Shown here piece by piece: positions 1-8,105 of a stretch of DNA of 14,942 bases. Origin of the DNA: Jimgerdemannia flammicorona (lineage: Eukaryota > Mucoromycota > Endogonomycetes > Endogonales > Endogonaceae). The translations under genes were made by a program, and so were the position numbers. The notes under the pieces are model-generated. The model worked only from the letters and a program-made list of their open reading frames with translations. It ran no database searches and had not been told where the DNA came from. Positions within the stretch are counted from its first letter, which is position 1. The number at the start of each line of letters is the position of its first letter. The DNA is taken from the NCBI GenBank assembly GCA_003990745.1, contig RBNI01003931.1, forward strand, positions 1-14,942. Reading direction: 5' to 3'.

Positions 1-2
1 AA

Positions 3-1331
3 AAAAAAAAAAAAAATGGCAATCTACCATACAATCCATCATATCACCACAGCATAAATACAGAAAGTGCAATACCCATCTGGCAGAAACCCTATAGAAT
101 ACCCCATCACTTGAAAACATTCAAAAAGGAGCACATCCAAGAACTCTTAAACAATGGAGTCATCCGACCCTCTACCAGCCCCTGGGCCAGTCCTATACTT
201 ATTGTACCCAAGAAAGGAGGATGGAGACTCTGTGTAGATTACAGAAAACTCAATTCAGTCACTGAACAGGATGCCTATCCTTTGTCCAGGATTGATGACC
301 TTTTGGATCAGTTACAAGATGTCAGATACTTCAGCAGCATGGACCTCTTCGCAGGATTTCACGAGATCTCCATAGACCCCAAGGACATTCAAAAGACAGC
401 CTTCCTTGCTCTAGGAAAACTGTTTGAGTACCTCCGAATGCCCTTTGGACTCTGCAATACACTCCCCACCTTTCAGAGGATGATGAATTCAGTCTATGCC
501 CCTTTGATTCACCACTGTCTGATTGTATACATGGATGATTCCAATATCTATTCAGCAAATTTCGAAGAACACCTGCACCACTTAGAGGAATTCTTCAAGC
601 TCACCTGCAAAAACCACTTGAGACTAAATGCAAAGAAATGTTACTTCAGGAAACAGAAACTCGAATTCCTTGGATTCATAGTCTCAAAAGAAGGAACCCA
701 TGCAGACCCAAAGAAAACCAAGAAGATCAATAATTGGCCAGTACCCAAGACCCCAAAGGAGACACTATCATTCCTGATGCTAGTATCCTATTACAGAAGA
801 TTTATCAAGAACTTTGCTCAAATCGCTGCTCTAATCTGAATCCTTCTCAAGAAAGGAGTGCCATTCAAATGGGTAGAATCACAAGGAAAAGCCTTCAAGG
901 AACTCAAAAATCACATGACTATAGCACCAATCCTTGTGCACCCCAATCTACAGAAGCCATTTATCTTATATACAGATACTTCTAAAGATGGCCTTGGAGC
1001 AGTTCTAGCCCAGGAAGGACCTGATCAATAACACCATATAATAGCTTATGCAAGCAGAGCTACCAATCAGCAGCAGATGAACTATGGTAGCACCAAACTG
1101 GAATGTCTTGCAGTCATATGGGCAGTCACCCTATTCAAGCATTACCTCATTGAAAAAAGATTCACCCTGATCACAGACCATGCAGCCCTCAAATGGTTAT
1201 TCAACTGTAAGGAACCTGCCAGAATCTTAGCCCGCTGGATCCTTATCCTTCAGGATTACAAAATCACCATTATCTACAAAGCAGGGAAAGCTCACAACAA
1301 TATTGATGTACTTTTCTGCCAGCCCCAATGA
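3..1331 (+). pseudogene. pol: Ty3/Gypsy pol fragment: reverse transcriptase and RNase H (element A)
   Basis: This is the RT and RNase H part of a Ty3/Gypsy polyprotein, which makes retrotransposon cDNA in cytoplasmic particles. The frame is open from the window edge, so the N-terminus (gag, protease) is missing. Visible motifs: VDYRKLNSV (234), SSMDLF with the first catalytic Asp (342), MPFGL (438), the YMDD box (528-539) and FLGF. RNase H follows, with YTDTSKDGLG (Asp 975), KLECLAV (Glu 1101), TDHAALKW (Asp 1176) and the terminal HNNID (Asp 1305). The frame is broken by TGA at 837 and TAA at 1029, both possible C-to-T products of CGA/CAA, and ends at TGA 1329, where coding moves to another frame. 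TTG at 111 is not a real start. Family assignment is firm; it is inactive as read. Confidence 0.93.
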
Positions 1332-2395
1332 ACCAGAAGAAGGGTGTCCTGAGGAACTATACCCCAAAGGAAGCTCCTCAGACCATCAAGGCACAAGAAG
1401 ATCTCATCCAAAAAGAACATCAGAAAGCCCATCAAGGACAGACAAGCATAGAAGACAAGATTCGAAAACTATATCAACATTGGCCTCACCTCAGAACTCA
1501 AGTCCGAGACATCATCCAGAAATGTGACACTTGCCAGAAGTACCAAGGAAAGAAGAACTATTAAGCCCCTTTGCAACCAATTCCCCCACCCACTCACATC
1601 TTTCAGAGATATAGAGCAGATGTAATTGGACCCCTACCGGTTACACCAAGAAGAAACAAATACATCCTTATATTTGTGGAACATCTGACCAAGTGGCCTG
1701 AGGCTTTCCCAATGGAAATCGCAGATGTCTTGACCATTGTAGGCCTTCTCCATGGACTCACACTCAGATATGAGCTCCCAGAAGAACTCATCTCTGACCA
1801 AGGCACAGAATTCATCAACAACATAATCACAAGTTATGCCTGAATTCACAAGATCCACCTCAAGAGGACCACATCATACCACCCCCAGACCAATGGCATG
1901 ACAGAGAGAATGAACCAGACCATCAAGAAAGGACTTGCCTGAGTCAATCCTATCAATTGGGACCTCTGCTTACCTGAGATCTTATGGGAAATTCGGAATA
2001 CCCCTGCTACATCCACCAAACAAAAGCCATTCGAAATGATGTTTACCAAGAGAACCAGAACTGATGACTATGAGAATCTCGGAGACCTCCTCAAAAAGGC
2101 AGAACAGTTACGAAATCAAGCCCAAGGACAGATTATCAAAGCCCAGAAAAGACAAAAGAAGTACTATAACCAAAAACAGAAGGATCAGAAGATCAAGATT
2201 GGAGATCAAGTTCTAGTTTGGAGAAGCATGATTGAGACAAACTTTGCTACCAAACTAGAACTGAAATGGGAAGGACCTTATCTTGTACACAACATCAGAG
2301 GAACCAGCATCTATTTAAGAAGTATGAATGGACAAACCCTGAGAACTCCAATATATACCAATCGCCTCAAACTATATTTCCCCTCTACACCATAA
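1328..2395 (+). pseudogene. pol: Ty3/Gypsy pol fragment: integrase with GPY/F module (element A)
   Basis: This continues pol in a frame shifted from the RT frame; the shift lies at about 1320-1400. It encodes the integrase that inserts cDNA into chromosomes. Order: a zinc-binding H-H-C-C region (His 1418 and 1430, Cys 1523 and 1532, in the CDTCQKY context), then the catalytic core with Asp 1619 (RADVIGPLP), Asp 1796 (SDQGTEF) and Glu 1904 (TERMNQT). The last two are separated by 35 residues, a DD35E arrangement. A GPY/F-like module (WEGPYLVHNI, about 2264-2293) follows, and the frame stops at TAA 2393. I see no chromodomain. In-frame stops at 1562 (TAA), 1841 (TGA) and 1940 (TGA) break it. 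The decay fits C-to-T mutation. Catalytic residues survive but no full protein can be made. Confidence 0.92.
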
Positions 2396-2411
2396 GCCAA
2401 AGGATTGATCA

Positions 2412-2907
2412 ATGTCTCCAGACACTGGTCCTCAGCTCCTTCCAAGCCCTATCAGTCCCTCTACTCCAATTCAGCCAAGTCAATGAAAGCCCCCTTCAAA
2501 GAATCTAAGCTTATCAGGAAAATCTCACCTTGGCCAGATGTCTACTATAAGTCCACCAACTGCAGGCCTATTATGCAATTGGTGAATAATTGCAGAACCT
2601 CCCAGCCCCAGAACAGACCTACATCAGGAATACCATAGGTCTGACCCAAAGAGACACTACCACCGCAGACAGGTTATACACCATTTACAAATGAAATATC
2701 ACAGCCCTGATACAGGCACAATTCTCCCTGAATGATATTCAAGAAATGAACCCTGCCACCTATTTGAGCATCATCAACTCTGTCGAAATCCTATTCTCTG
2801 AAGAAGAAGAAGAGCCCATAGAATGGAGTAACCTCAGTACAGATAATGAAGATGATAGAATGGGTATAGATGCAGAAGTAGTCTATGCTTATTGGGATGA
2901 TGACTGA
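2412..2907 (+). pseudogene. Broken extra ORF between integrase and 3' LTR, acidic C-terminus (element A)
   Basis: A degraded reading frame fills the space between pol and the polypurine tract. A Pro/Ser-rich start, MSPDTGPQLLPSPISPSTP, begins at an ATG at 2412 in frame 3. Codon-like character then passes to frame 1, which runs to TGA 2905 and is interrupted by TAA 2506, TAA 2548, TAA 2587 and TGA 2692. The frame-1 part first looks helical and Leu/Gln-rich, then ends in an acidic stretch with SEEEEEPIEW (about 2797-2826) and a terminal YAYWDDD. No zinc finger, protease or membrane segment is obvious. Position resembles where errantiviruses and some Gypsy elements carry a third ORF, but nothing here looks like an envelope protein. 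Function unknown. That it was one gene is inferred from the stops being single-step products of CAA/CGA. Confidence 0.55.
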
Positions 2908-2934
2908 AGAATAGTCTGAGACAGACTACCCTTC

Positions 2935-2946
2935 AGTGGGGGCTGA
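2935..2946 (+). promoter_or_regulatory. Polypurine tract preceding the element A LTR
   Basis: The G-rich sequence AGTGGGGGCTGA lies directly before TGTGAC, the expected place for the plus-strand priming tract of an LTR retrotransposon. It is short and contains two pyrimidines, so the exact boundary is inferred from position and from the TG start of the LTR. Confidence 0.6.
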
Positions 2947-3028
2947 TGTGACAAACCAAAACGTATCACCCAAATTATATCTTAATCAGATGATGTGAAC
3001 AATTAGACAAGATGATGTGAACACACAG

Positions 3029-3070
3029 CATAGTAACTAGCAACCATTGCTGTGAAAAACTGTATAAATA
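3029..3070 (+). promoter_or_regulatory. Upstream duplicate of the TATA block in LTR A
   Basis: The order ATAGTAAC, TAGCAACCA, TGTATAAAT occurs here (TATAAATA at 3063-3070) and again at 3224-3255 beside the poly(A) signal. This copy has no AATAAA after it. It looks like an internal duplication of the core promoter, separated from the downstream copy by the 18-bp dyad array. Whether it is used is not known. Confidence 0.5.
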
Positions 3071-3102
3071 GCCAGAAATACCAGAAAGAGTCTGTTTACC
3101 TA

Positions 3103-3192
3103 TACAGACTCTGTACACCATACAGACTCTGTACACCATACAGACTCTGTACACTGTACAGGTCCTGTACACCATACAGACTCTGTATACCT
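3103..3192 (+). repeat. Five tandem 18-bp dyad repeats in U3 of LTR A
   Basis: Five units of TACAGACTCTGTACACCA lie head to tail at 3103, 3121, 3139, 3157 and 3175; units 1 and 2 are identical, the others differ by a few bases. Each unit contains a near-perfect palindrome (TACAGA, C, TCTGTA) followed by TGTACA. The array sits 57-147 bp upstream of the TATA box at 3249, a typical place for activator sites. The role as an enhancer is inferred from symmetry, repetition and position. Because 18 is a multiple of three, it also translates as a six-residue repeat, which I treat as incidental. Confidence 0.85.
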
Positions 3193-3223
3193 GTCATAAA
3201 TAGCAGATCTATAGTTAGCCACA

Positions 3224-3286
3224 TAGTAACCAGATAGCAACCAACTTGTATAAATTACCTCAGAGACAAGAGTGAATAAACCTCAG
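3224..3286 (+). promoter_or_regulatory. Core promoter and poly(A) signal module of LTR A
   Basis: TATAAAT at 3249-3255 is followed 26 bp later by AATAAA at 3275-3280 inside GAGTGAATAAACCTCAG. The same arrangement occurs in LTR B (5499/5525) and LTR C (13851/13876). With transcription usually starting about 30 bp after a TATA box, the AATAAA would lie at or just before the start site, implying a very short R region. Confidence 0.8.
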
Positions 3287-4169
3287 TTCCAAAATACAAA
3301 GCAAAAGACAAGTCTGCCTACTACACTTCGAGAGATATGTCTGCCAAAAGCCACTTGATCCTAAAGGAATTGGATTGCAATACTTAGGAGAAACACCTGC
3401 TCTACAGCCACTACTAGGAGATTGTAAGCTTTGCCCCTTTCTCACTCCAGTCCACTTTCCAATATAAAGAATGAGTCTGTTTTCAAGAGAAGTCTGCTAC
3501 GTTTTGGTTCGCTTACCAGATAAGCCTGAAGACTTTCGCCCTTCTGCCACATTCCAGAGAGCCAGCCGATTCAGGAAGAATCCGTGTTATCTGCTATTTT
3601 CAAGTCACCCACATTCCCAGAAGACCCGAGTATTATTCCCAGAGAACCCAAGAAAACCTGCACCATCTGAGTAGTATTCCCAGTCAAAGCCGAACCTGCG
3701 ACATCTGAGTTATCTGAGTTATCTGAATTATCTGCCACCGAGTTAGTTGTTCCCAGTGAGCCCATTACAGAAGAATCCACGCCATACTATTCCCAGTGAG
3801 CCAAATCGAGTAATTCGCCAAATTACCAGAACGTCCCGCATAAGGAAGCCTGTGCTACACAGAAATTGCCACACAGAAATCCACATAAGGAGAACCTCTA
3901 AATTGCCAGATTGTTGCGCTACACAAAGATCATTATATCAAGACCATCACCCAGAAATCATATACTTTTGGAAATTACCTCGCTACACAAAATTATACTA
4001 TTCCCAGTTGACCCAAGAAGGAAGTCCATTCACATACAAATCGCCACTACACCCAGAGAACTGTCCCAATAAGGAAACTGCTCACAGATATCCAGATTGA
4101 CTATTATACTGCTAAACACCAAGGATCTCAGGAATCATAGAACATTTTGTTGCTTTTTAACAAAGTAAC

Positions 4170-4180
4170 TGGGGGCTCAA
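4170..4180 (+). promoter_or_regulatory. Primer-binding-site-like motif after LTR A
   Basis: TGGGGGCTCAA matches the first 11 bases of the primer-binding site of element C (14563-14580), then diverges. In a normal 3' LTR there should be no primer site afterwards. It may be the remnant of a second, truncated element sharing this LTR. CpG-bearing sequence continues about 50 bp past it, to about 4235, before AT-rich DNA begins. Confidence 0.55.
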
Positions 4181-4238
4181 GCCAAACTACATCAATCCCC
4201 AACCTTGTAATTTGCCTCCATTGAGCCGGGCACATTAC

Positions 4239-4294
4239 AATATATGTAAACATATATATATATAAATTATATATATATAAAAATATATATATTA
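4239..4294. repeat. AT-rich microsatellite
   Basis: Runs of alternating TA/AT dominate this stretch and mark the change from CpG-bearing element A to CpG-free AT-rich spacer. Confidence 0.85.
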
Positions 4295-4504
4295 ACAGAT
4301 TAGTCTTCAATAGTTCATAGTACTAATGATACTTTAAGTTAAATATTCTCAATAGTTTCACACTTTCTATACAATTTTTGTTCTGAAATCTAGCAACATT
4401 GTGCTAAGACTAGAGATGACATTATTTGTAATTATTGTAGGTAAAAAAATTAAAAAAGAAAATGCATTTAAGATAAAACTGATACTTTTATTTGATACAT
4501 ACAT
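4295..4504. other. AT-rich spacer without recognisable gene
   Basis: No open frame, repeat or motif that I recognise. It contains no CpG. It ends at the target-site duplication of the retrocopy. Confidence 0.6.
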
Positions 4505-4536
4505 GATGTTATTTCTACCAACACCACCTTACCAAA

Positions 4537-4848
4537 ATGTCCACCAACAGAACTTTCTCACTTTCTGGACTTGTCAATGACAAGGGCGTAATCCAAGGCA
4601 ATTTCATGATCCTTGGCTACTCACCCCCTCTCTACCCCAGTGTTTTGATGACTAACAATATATACAAGTTCAAGTATGATGGCATGGTCGCTAGCAACCG
4701 TCCTGTACTTCTAGTCACACTGGAGTTTCCTAAAAACATCACCATCACCATCCTCAGCACAAACGAAAAAGAAGCACAAATCCAGTTTTTCAACACTGAC
4801 ACACCCATGGCTTCGAGTTTTGGTTTCACGATAATGGGGGATTGTTGA
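4537..4848 (+). CDS. Intact 103-residue protein of unknown function carried by the retrocopy
   Basis: A complete ORF with a true ATG in a favourable context (ACCAAAATG, A at -3) and a TGA stop. I do not recognise the family. The sequence alternates hydrophobic and polar residues in short runs (RTFSLSGLV, PVLLVTLEFP, NITITILSTN, IQFFN, FGFTIMGDC) and is rich in Thr, Ser and Asn, which suggests an all-beta fold. There is one Cys, two from the end when counted inclusively of GDC, no signal peptide and no clear membrane segment. It lies wholly inside the retrocopy, so it should be a duplicate of a gene elsewhere in the genome that may or may not have introns. No stop or frameshift disrupts it. 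Any expression here would need a promoter captured at the new site; none is evident in the AT-rich flank. Confidence 0.8.
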   Translation: MSTNRTFSLSGLVNDKGVIQGNFMILGYSPPLYPSVLMTNNIYKFKYDGMVASNRPVLLVTLEFPKNITITILSTNEKEAQIQFFNTDTPMASSFGFTIMGDC

Positions 4849-4892
4849 TTTGGTTATGTAGTACCCCTGTCTATGATCAATCATTTTTGAAA

Positions 4893-4898
4893 AATAAA
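4893..4898 (+). terminator. Polyadenylation signal AATAAA of the retrocopied mRNA
   Basis: AATAAA lies 25 nt before the start of the A tract at 4923, normal spacing for cleavage and polyadenylation, and supports the tail being a copied poly(A). Confidence 0.85.
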
Positions 4899-4917
4899 AT
4901 GCAGATGTCCAGAATTA

Positions 4918-4962
<45 letters not shown>

Positions 4963-4978
4963 TGTTATTTCTACCAAC

Positions 4979-5460
4979 TCCTTTATACTATATAGCCAGA
5001 AGTTCAAAATGCTTGGTAGGTCAACTTCAAATATATATTAATATATAAAAGACAAATACTTTAATAAAATTAAAAAGAATAAAGAATAAAGAAATAAATA
5101 AAATCAATATCTAAGCTATAGTGGGTATATTTATCTGATTACCTGACTATTTCTATAGCAATATCTCATTTAATCAAAAATATTTAGTTATATTCTTCAG
5201 CAGAATTTTGAAATTGACTCATTTGCTAAATTATATGTATAGACCAACTATTTATAACTATTGTGATAGTAGAACCAAATTTGAATAAAGGAAATAGTAA
5301 ATAGTTATTTGATCACCACTAGTCCCAAATTAGCATAGCCTAATAGTTAGCCATCTCTGATTTCAATAATTTCTAAATATTTCAAAAGATTTTAAATTGA
5401 AGACCCAATATAGTATAGTATTTCAATAATATCAAAATGTTTTAATACTTTCGAAATGAC
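4979..5460. other. AT-rich spacer without recognisable gene
   Basis: No gene is supported. Short inverted and direct AT motifs occur, none convincing. One of only three CpGs of the AT-rich core is at 5452, in a TTTCGAAAT context, just before LTR fragment B. Confidence 0.55.
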
Positions 5461-5560
5461 TCATAACTTAGCCACCCACCATATAGCTAGCAAACTTGTA
5501 TAAATAATCCAGTATCTTAGAGTGAATAAACCTCAGATTGAAATAGTTCAAAGCAAAGAA
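5461..5560 (+). repeat. LTR fragment B with promoter/poly(A) module
   Basis: CTAGCAAACTTGTATAAATA at 5487-5506 is identical to LTR C (13839-13858), and TATCTTAGAGTGAATAAA with CCTCAG after it (to 5536) is also shared. TATAAATA starts at 5499 and AATAAA at 5525. After the module, sequence resembles LTR A (AAAGCAAA...) more than C. Outer ends cannot be defined; probably an old solo LTR or remnant. Apart from 5452 just upstream, it has no CpG. Confidence 0.75.
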
Positions 5561-5859
5561 AAAGTAAAGGAATTAGTAAGTATACAGATAGCTATACTTT
5601 GAACTCACCCACCTCTATATTCTAAGGACTCTGTGGAATCAAAGAAGATCAAGTTTTCAAGATACAAAAATCTAATATACTTCTAAGGTTAAGCATCTGC
5701 TAGTATGATTTATATCTATTAAGTACCAATACTATTTGCAAAGATATCCTAGAGGTTTATAGGAAGAAGTATGACAATCTTTGCCAAATACTTCAGATAA
5801 AATAAATAAATAAGAGCAATACTATAACTATTATAAGCTGAATTATATATATATAAAGA

Positions 5860-6600
5860 GCTCACCAATTTGATCTCACATTTAATAAATAGAATTTGGT
5901 AGACAGAATTTCATTTACAATCAAGATATAGATATCTCTCAATGCAATTTTATTTCTGAGCATTATCAGTTATTGAATTGACCTCAATTGGCAACTTAAA
6001 TCTCTTATCCTCAACTTCATTAAACTCACTGATCCTCATTCTGGAGCAAATATTACAGATGCTTTTATTAGTTATATCTAGGAGCTTGGGATTATGTCTA
6101 AGATAAAAAGAGAGAGCTTACTATCTGGTCAGCATTTTGAGAGAAGTTTTAAATAAAACAAATTTTAATGATTATTTATTTTCATATAAATTTACCAACT
6201 AAAAATTTCAAGTATAGATTTTGGCTATTATAACAGATAATACTACAAATAACTCAACAGGAAAATGTGGCCTTCAGTATAGAAAACTACAATATACATT
6301 ATCAGACCTATGTATTGAACCTCACTGTTCAGGATTATCTTATATATATAGACAAAATATCTGAAAGTGAAGGAACTCTGAGTATTATTTCCAAGCTATA
6401 TAAACTAATTATATTGGTCCAATCATCTCCACAATAATAGGATAAATTTGCTATACAGTATAGAGTAATAGTTTAGTTTCAAAAGTGCTGATATTGGATA
6501 TTTATATATATTAGAACTTAACATTTACAATGATTCAGTATATATTGGAGTTTGCTATAGTATGTACTCTATTTTCAGTTAGCTGAAGCAAATTGTTTTA
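5860..6600 (+). pseudogene. hAT-family transposase relic (plus strand)
   Basis: Read in shifting frames, this stretch retains the central part of a hAT transposase, the cut-and-paste DNA transposase of hAT elements. IDLNWQLKSLILNF and then DPHSGANITDAFIS (5977-6075, frame 1) match the region after the first catalytic Asp. LAIITDNTTNNSTG (6221-6262, frame 2) matches the conserved TDNASNN motif. HYQTYVLNLTVQDYL (6297-6341, frame 3) matches the H-x-x-N-L-x-x-Q-x-x-L motif. A degraded TRWNS-like zone may follow near 6505-6560. Three frames and several stops make it dead. The N-terminal BED finger and the C-terminal dimerisation region are not identified. It contains no CpG. The match is from memory of family motifs, not from a search. 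Confidence 0.8.
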
Positions 6601-6639
6601 GAAGACTGAGGATTGTTAATTAATAAATTTCAAAACAGA

Positions 6640-6640
6640 T

Positions 6641-6675
<35 letters not shown>
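6640..6675 (+). repeat. T8-A28 homopolymer junction
   Basis: Eight T residues (6640-6647) are followed by 28 A residues (6648-6675). It could be the tail of another retrocopy or LINE end, but I find no matching target-site duplication: the sequence after the tract, CTAATAGATTCCATAG, is not seen upstream. It interrupts or ends the plus-strand hAT relic. Confidence 0.6.
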
Positions 6676-6676
<1 letters not shown>

Positions 6677-6924
6677 TAATAGATTCCATAGTTACTACTG
6701 ATAAGAAAATGCAGAGTGAGACTATAAATAAAAGCTAGTGGGATGTATTAAGGAATGTTGTCAGAGTTTTGGAAGTAAGTAATAATTGCTTTAGCTCAAT
6801 ATTCATTTTGTCTACCTCTATATAGTAATGTAACAATTCACTATTCTTAACTGTTAGTGTTATGATAATTATATGAAAAATATTGTCAAACAAACCACCT
6901 CAACAATAAGCTCTGCAATACTAA

Positions 6925-7308
6925 TATACATACAATCTTTTGATTGACCAACTAGAGGATAAGCTTGAGGAAAGGCTAAAGAGTAGTGGTGATTTCCAAT
7001 TTAGCTCAGATCAGAGAGATACTATAGAGGTTACTCTGAGCAAGCTTAGAAAATAGTACTCCAAAATAGGTGCCACTATATACTCAATCAGTATAGATAT
7101 ATCAGCATTGTAGTTGCCTCTTCCAAAAAAGAGAAACTCCTACAAAACTTACTCTCTTTCTCAAAACAGTATTAGATCTATACTTAAAGCTATAATGTCA
7201 CAAAGATCAGAGCTGAGAGCAGCACTACATTGAGAAAGTCAAGTAAGTCATAATTGGAATATACCAGAAAAACTATGTATCACTATAAGATTTCAGCTAA
7301 AGTTCAGA
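6925..7308 (+). pseudogene. Possible degraded coding relic, unidentified
   Basis: Frame 1 is unusually open for this AT-rich DNA, with only a few stops (for example TAG 7054). It shows charged helical text such as LEDKLEERLKSS (about 6952-6987) and SSDQRDTIEVTLSKL. It follows the plus-strand hAT relic but I cannot match it to a hAT C-terminus or any other family. It could equally be chance. Confidence 0.25.
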
Positions 7309-7335
7309 TAAATATGCTGAATAGTACTATCTAAT

Positions 7336-7500
7336 AAATTGAATCAATTTGAATCAAATCAAATTGAGGGTAATTTGAATAAAATCAAATTGGAGATTTT
7401 TCAATTCAAATTGAGTTAAAATCAAATTGAGTTCAAATTGAATTGAAATCTAATTCAAATTGTTTGAATTAAATTGAGATCTAATTTGATTCAAAATTAA
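7336..7500. repeat. AAATTGA/TCAATTT-rich degenerate repeat, copy 1
   Basis: Many overlapping copies of AATCAAATTGA and its reverse complement make a quasi-palindromic block. A related block flanks the second core repeat at 11480-11530 and 11607-11725. It looks like an old simple repeat rather than coding DNA. Confidence 0.75.
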
Positions 7501-7571
7501 AAGTCAATCTTTGAAATATAATAACTTGATGAAAAATGTCCAAATTTGATGAATTTTAGCTTATTGGATCA

Positions 7572-7636
7572 TCTTGATAAGATGAATCCAGTACAACAAA
7601 GATCATTAAATTTTAATATATTTTCATCAGGTTATT
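7572..7636 (+). repeat. Dispersed direct repeat, copy 1 (partner at 11536)
   Basis: A sequence of about 65 bp starting TCTTGATAAGATGAATCC is repeated in the same orientation at 11536-11598 (TCTTAACAAGATAAATTC) with mostly transition differences. Together with adjoining AAATTGA blocks the pair brackets about 4 kb that include the minus-strand hAT relic. Confidence 0.75.
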
Positions 7637-7939
7637 GAATTTTAAAAAATTTAGGTTCAAAATTTAAAGTTGGTGACTTGATATATCAATTATTTATCTG
7701 TTATTTAAATATACAGCAACACAATACATTCAGTACTCATAATACTTGCCTAATACATTCCACTTATCTGGTACTCAGTATCTAGCAGCATACCTATAGC
7801 CAACTAATAAAAATTATCATAAGGTCTTTTTCTCAAAAATAGATCAGAAGTCAATAGGTTCAACTTCTGGAAAATTTTAGAGAGGTACTGTAAGTCTTCT
7901 CATATTATCTGCAATTATTACAACTGGTCCAAGAATAGC

Positions 7940-8105
7940 CTCTTGGCTTTGGAGTGGCCAGGATGACTGGGGCTGAAGTGATCAAGATGACTGGGACTAG
8001 GGGGGCCAGGATGACTAGGGCTGGAGGGGCTGGGGCATTGACTAGGACCAGAGTGATGATCAGGACTAGAGGGGTGACCAGGGCAGCTAGGAGAGTTGGG
8101 ACAAT
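7940..8105 (+). repeat. GC-rich, G-skewed minisatellite island
   Basis: Degenerate units around GGATGACTGGGGCT and GGACTAGGGG recur here, giving an island of high GC in AT-rich DNA, with G far exceeding C on the + strand. Runs at 8000-8005, 8018-8020, 8026-8029 and 8032-8035 could form a G-quadruplex. On the - strand one frame reads as SPSHPG-like Ser/Pro/His repeats, but there is no start, flanking gene or database support, so I do not call a CDS. The island contains no CpG despite its GC content. Confidence 0.7.

Larger units (their letters stand above)
2947..4143 (+). repeat. LTR A (long terminal repeat of element A), 3' boundary approximate
   Basis: The LTR starts TGTGAC after the polypurine tract. 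It holds a U3 of about 300 bp with dyad repeats, a TATA box (3249), an AATAAA (3275), and an unusually long U5 of about 850 bp. U5 has six scattered TTCCCAG copies (about 3614, 3634, 3675, 3752, 3788, 4009) and a 9-bp ATCTGAGTT tandem at 3703-3736. The 3' end is uncertain: I place it at ATAGAACA (4143) by analogy with LTR C, which ends GCCACA before a TTT and the primer site; an end at about 4241 is possible. Two open stretches in U5 (3471-3674 and 3747-4100) start at non-ATG codons when extended and are not called genes. Confidence 0.7.
4505..4978 (+). mobile_element. Retrocopied mRNA (processed retrogene) with target-site duplications
   Basis: The 18-bp sequence GATGTTATTTCTACCAAC is present at 4505-4522 and repeated without a mismatch at 4961-4978. 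Between the copies lie, in order, a 14-nt leader, an intact ORF with ATG at 4537, a 3' UTR with AATAAA at 4893-4898, and 38 uninterrupted A residues (4923-4960). The poly(A) signal is 25 nt before the tail. Direct repeats, a tail and no LTR are the marks of target-primed reverse transcription by a LINE-type machinery acting on a cellular mRNA. The perfect duplication, long pure A tract and six CpGs inside, against none in the flanks, point to a recent event. No intron is evident, as expected of a cDNA. Confidence 0.92.

Noticed and set aside
1..16. Poly(A) at the window start as a retrocopy tail
   Set aside because: It lies at the sequence edge, so no upstream context or duplication can be checked.
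331..558. Minus-strand ORF across the RT domain
   Set aside because: Antisense shadow of the clear RT frame.
3103..3192. Evenly spaced repeats resembling a CRISPR array
   Set aside because: Units are contiguous, with no spacers, and the setting is eukaryotic.
3052..3237. Open frames on both strands over the 18-bp array, encoding YRLCTP-like repeats
   Set aside because: A consequence of an 18-bp repeat having no stop in some frames; it lies in a promoter region and has no flanking coding signal.
4632..4829. 65-codon minus-strand ORF in the retrocopy
   Set aside because: Antisense to the intact ORF; tail, poly(A) signal and Kozak context all define the + strand as sense.
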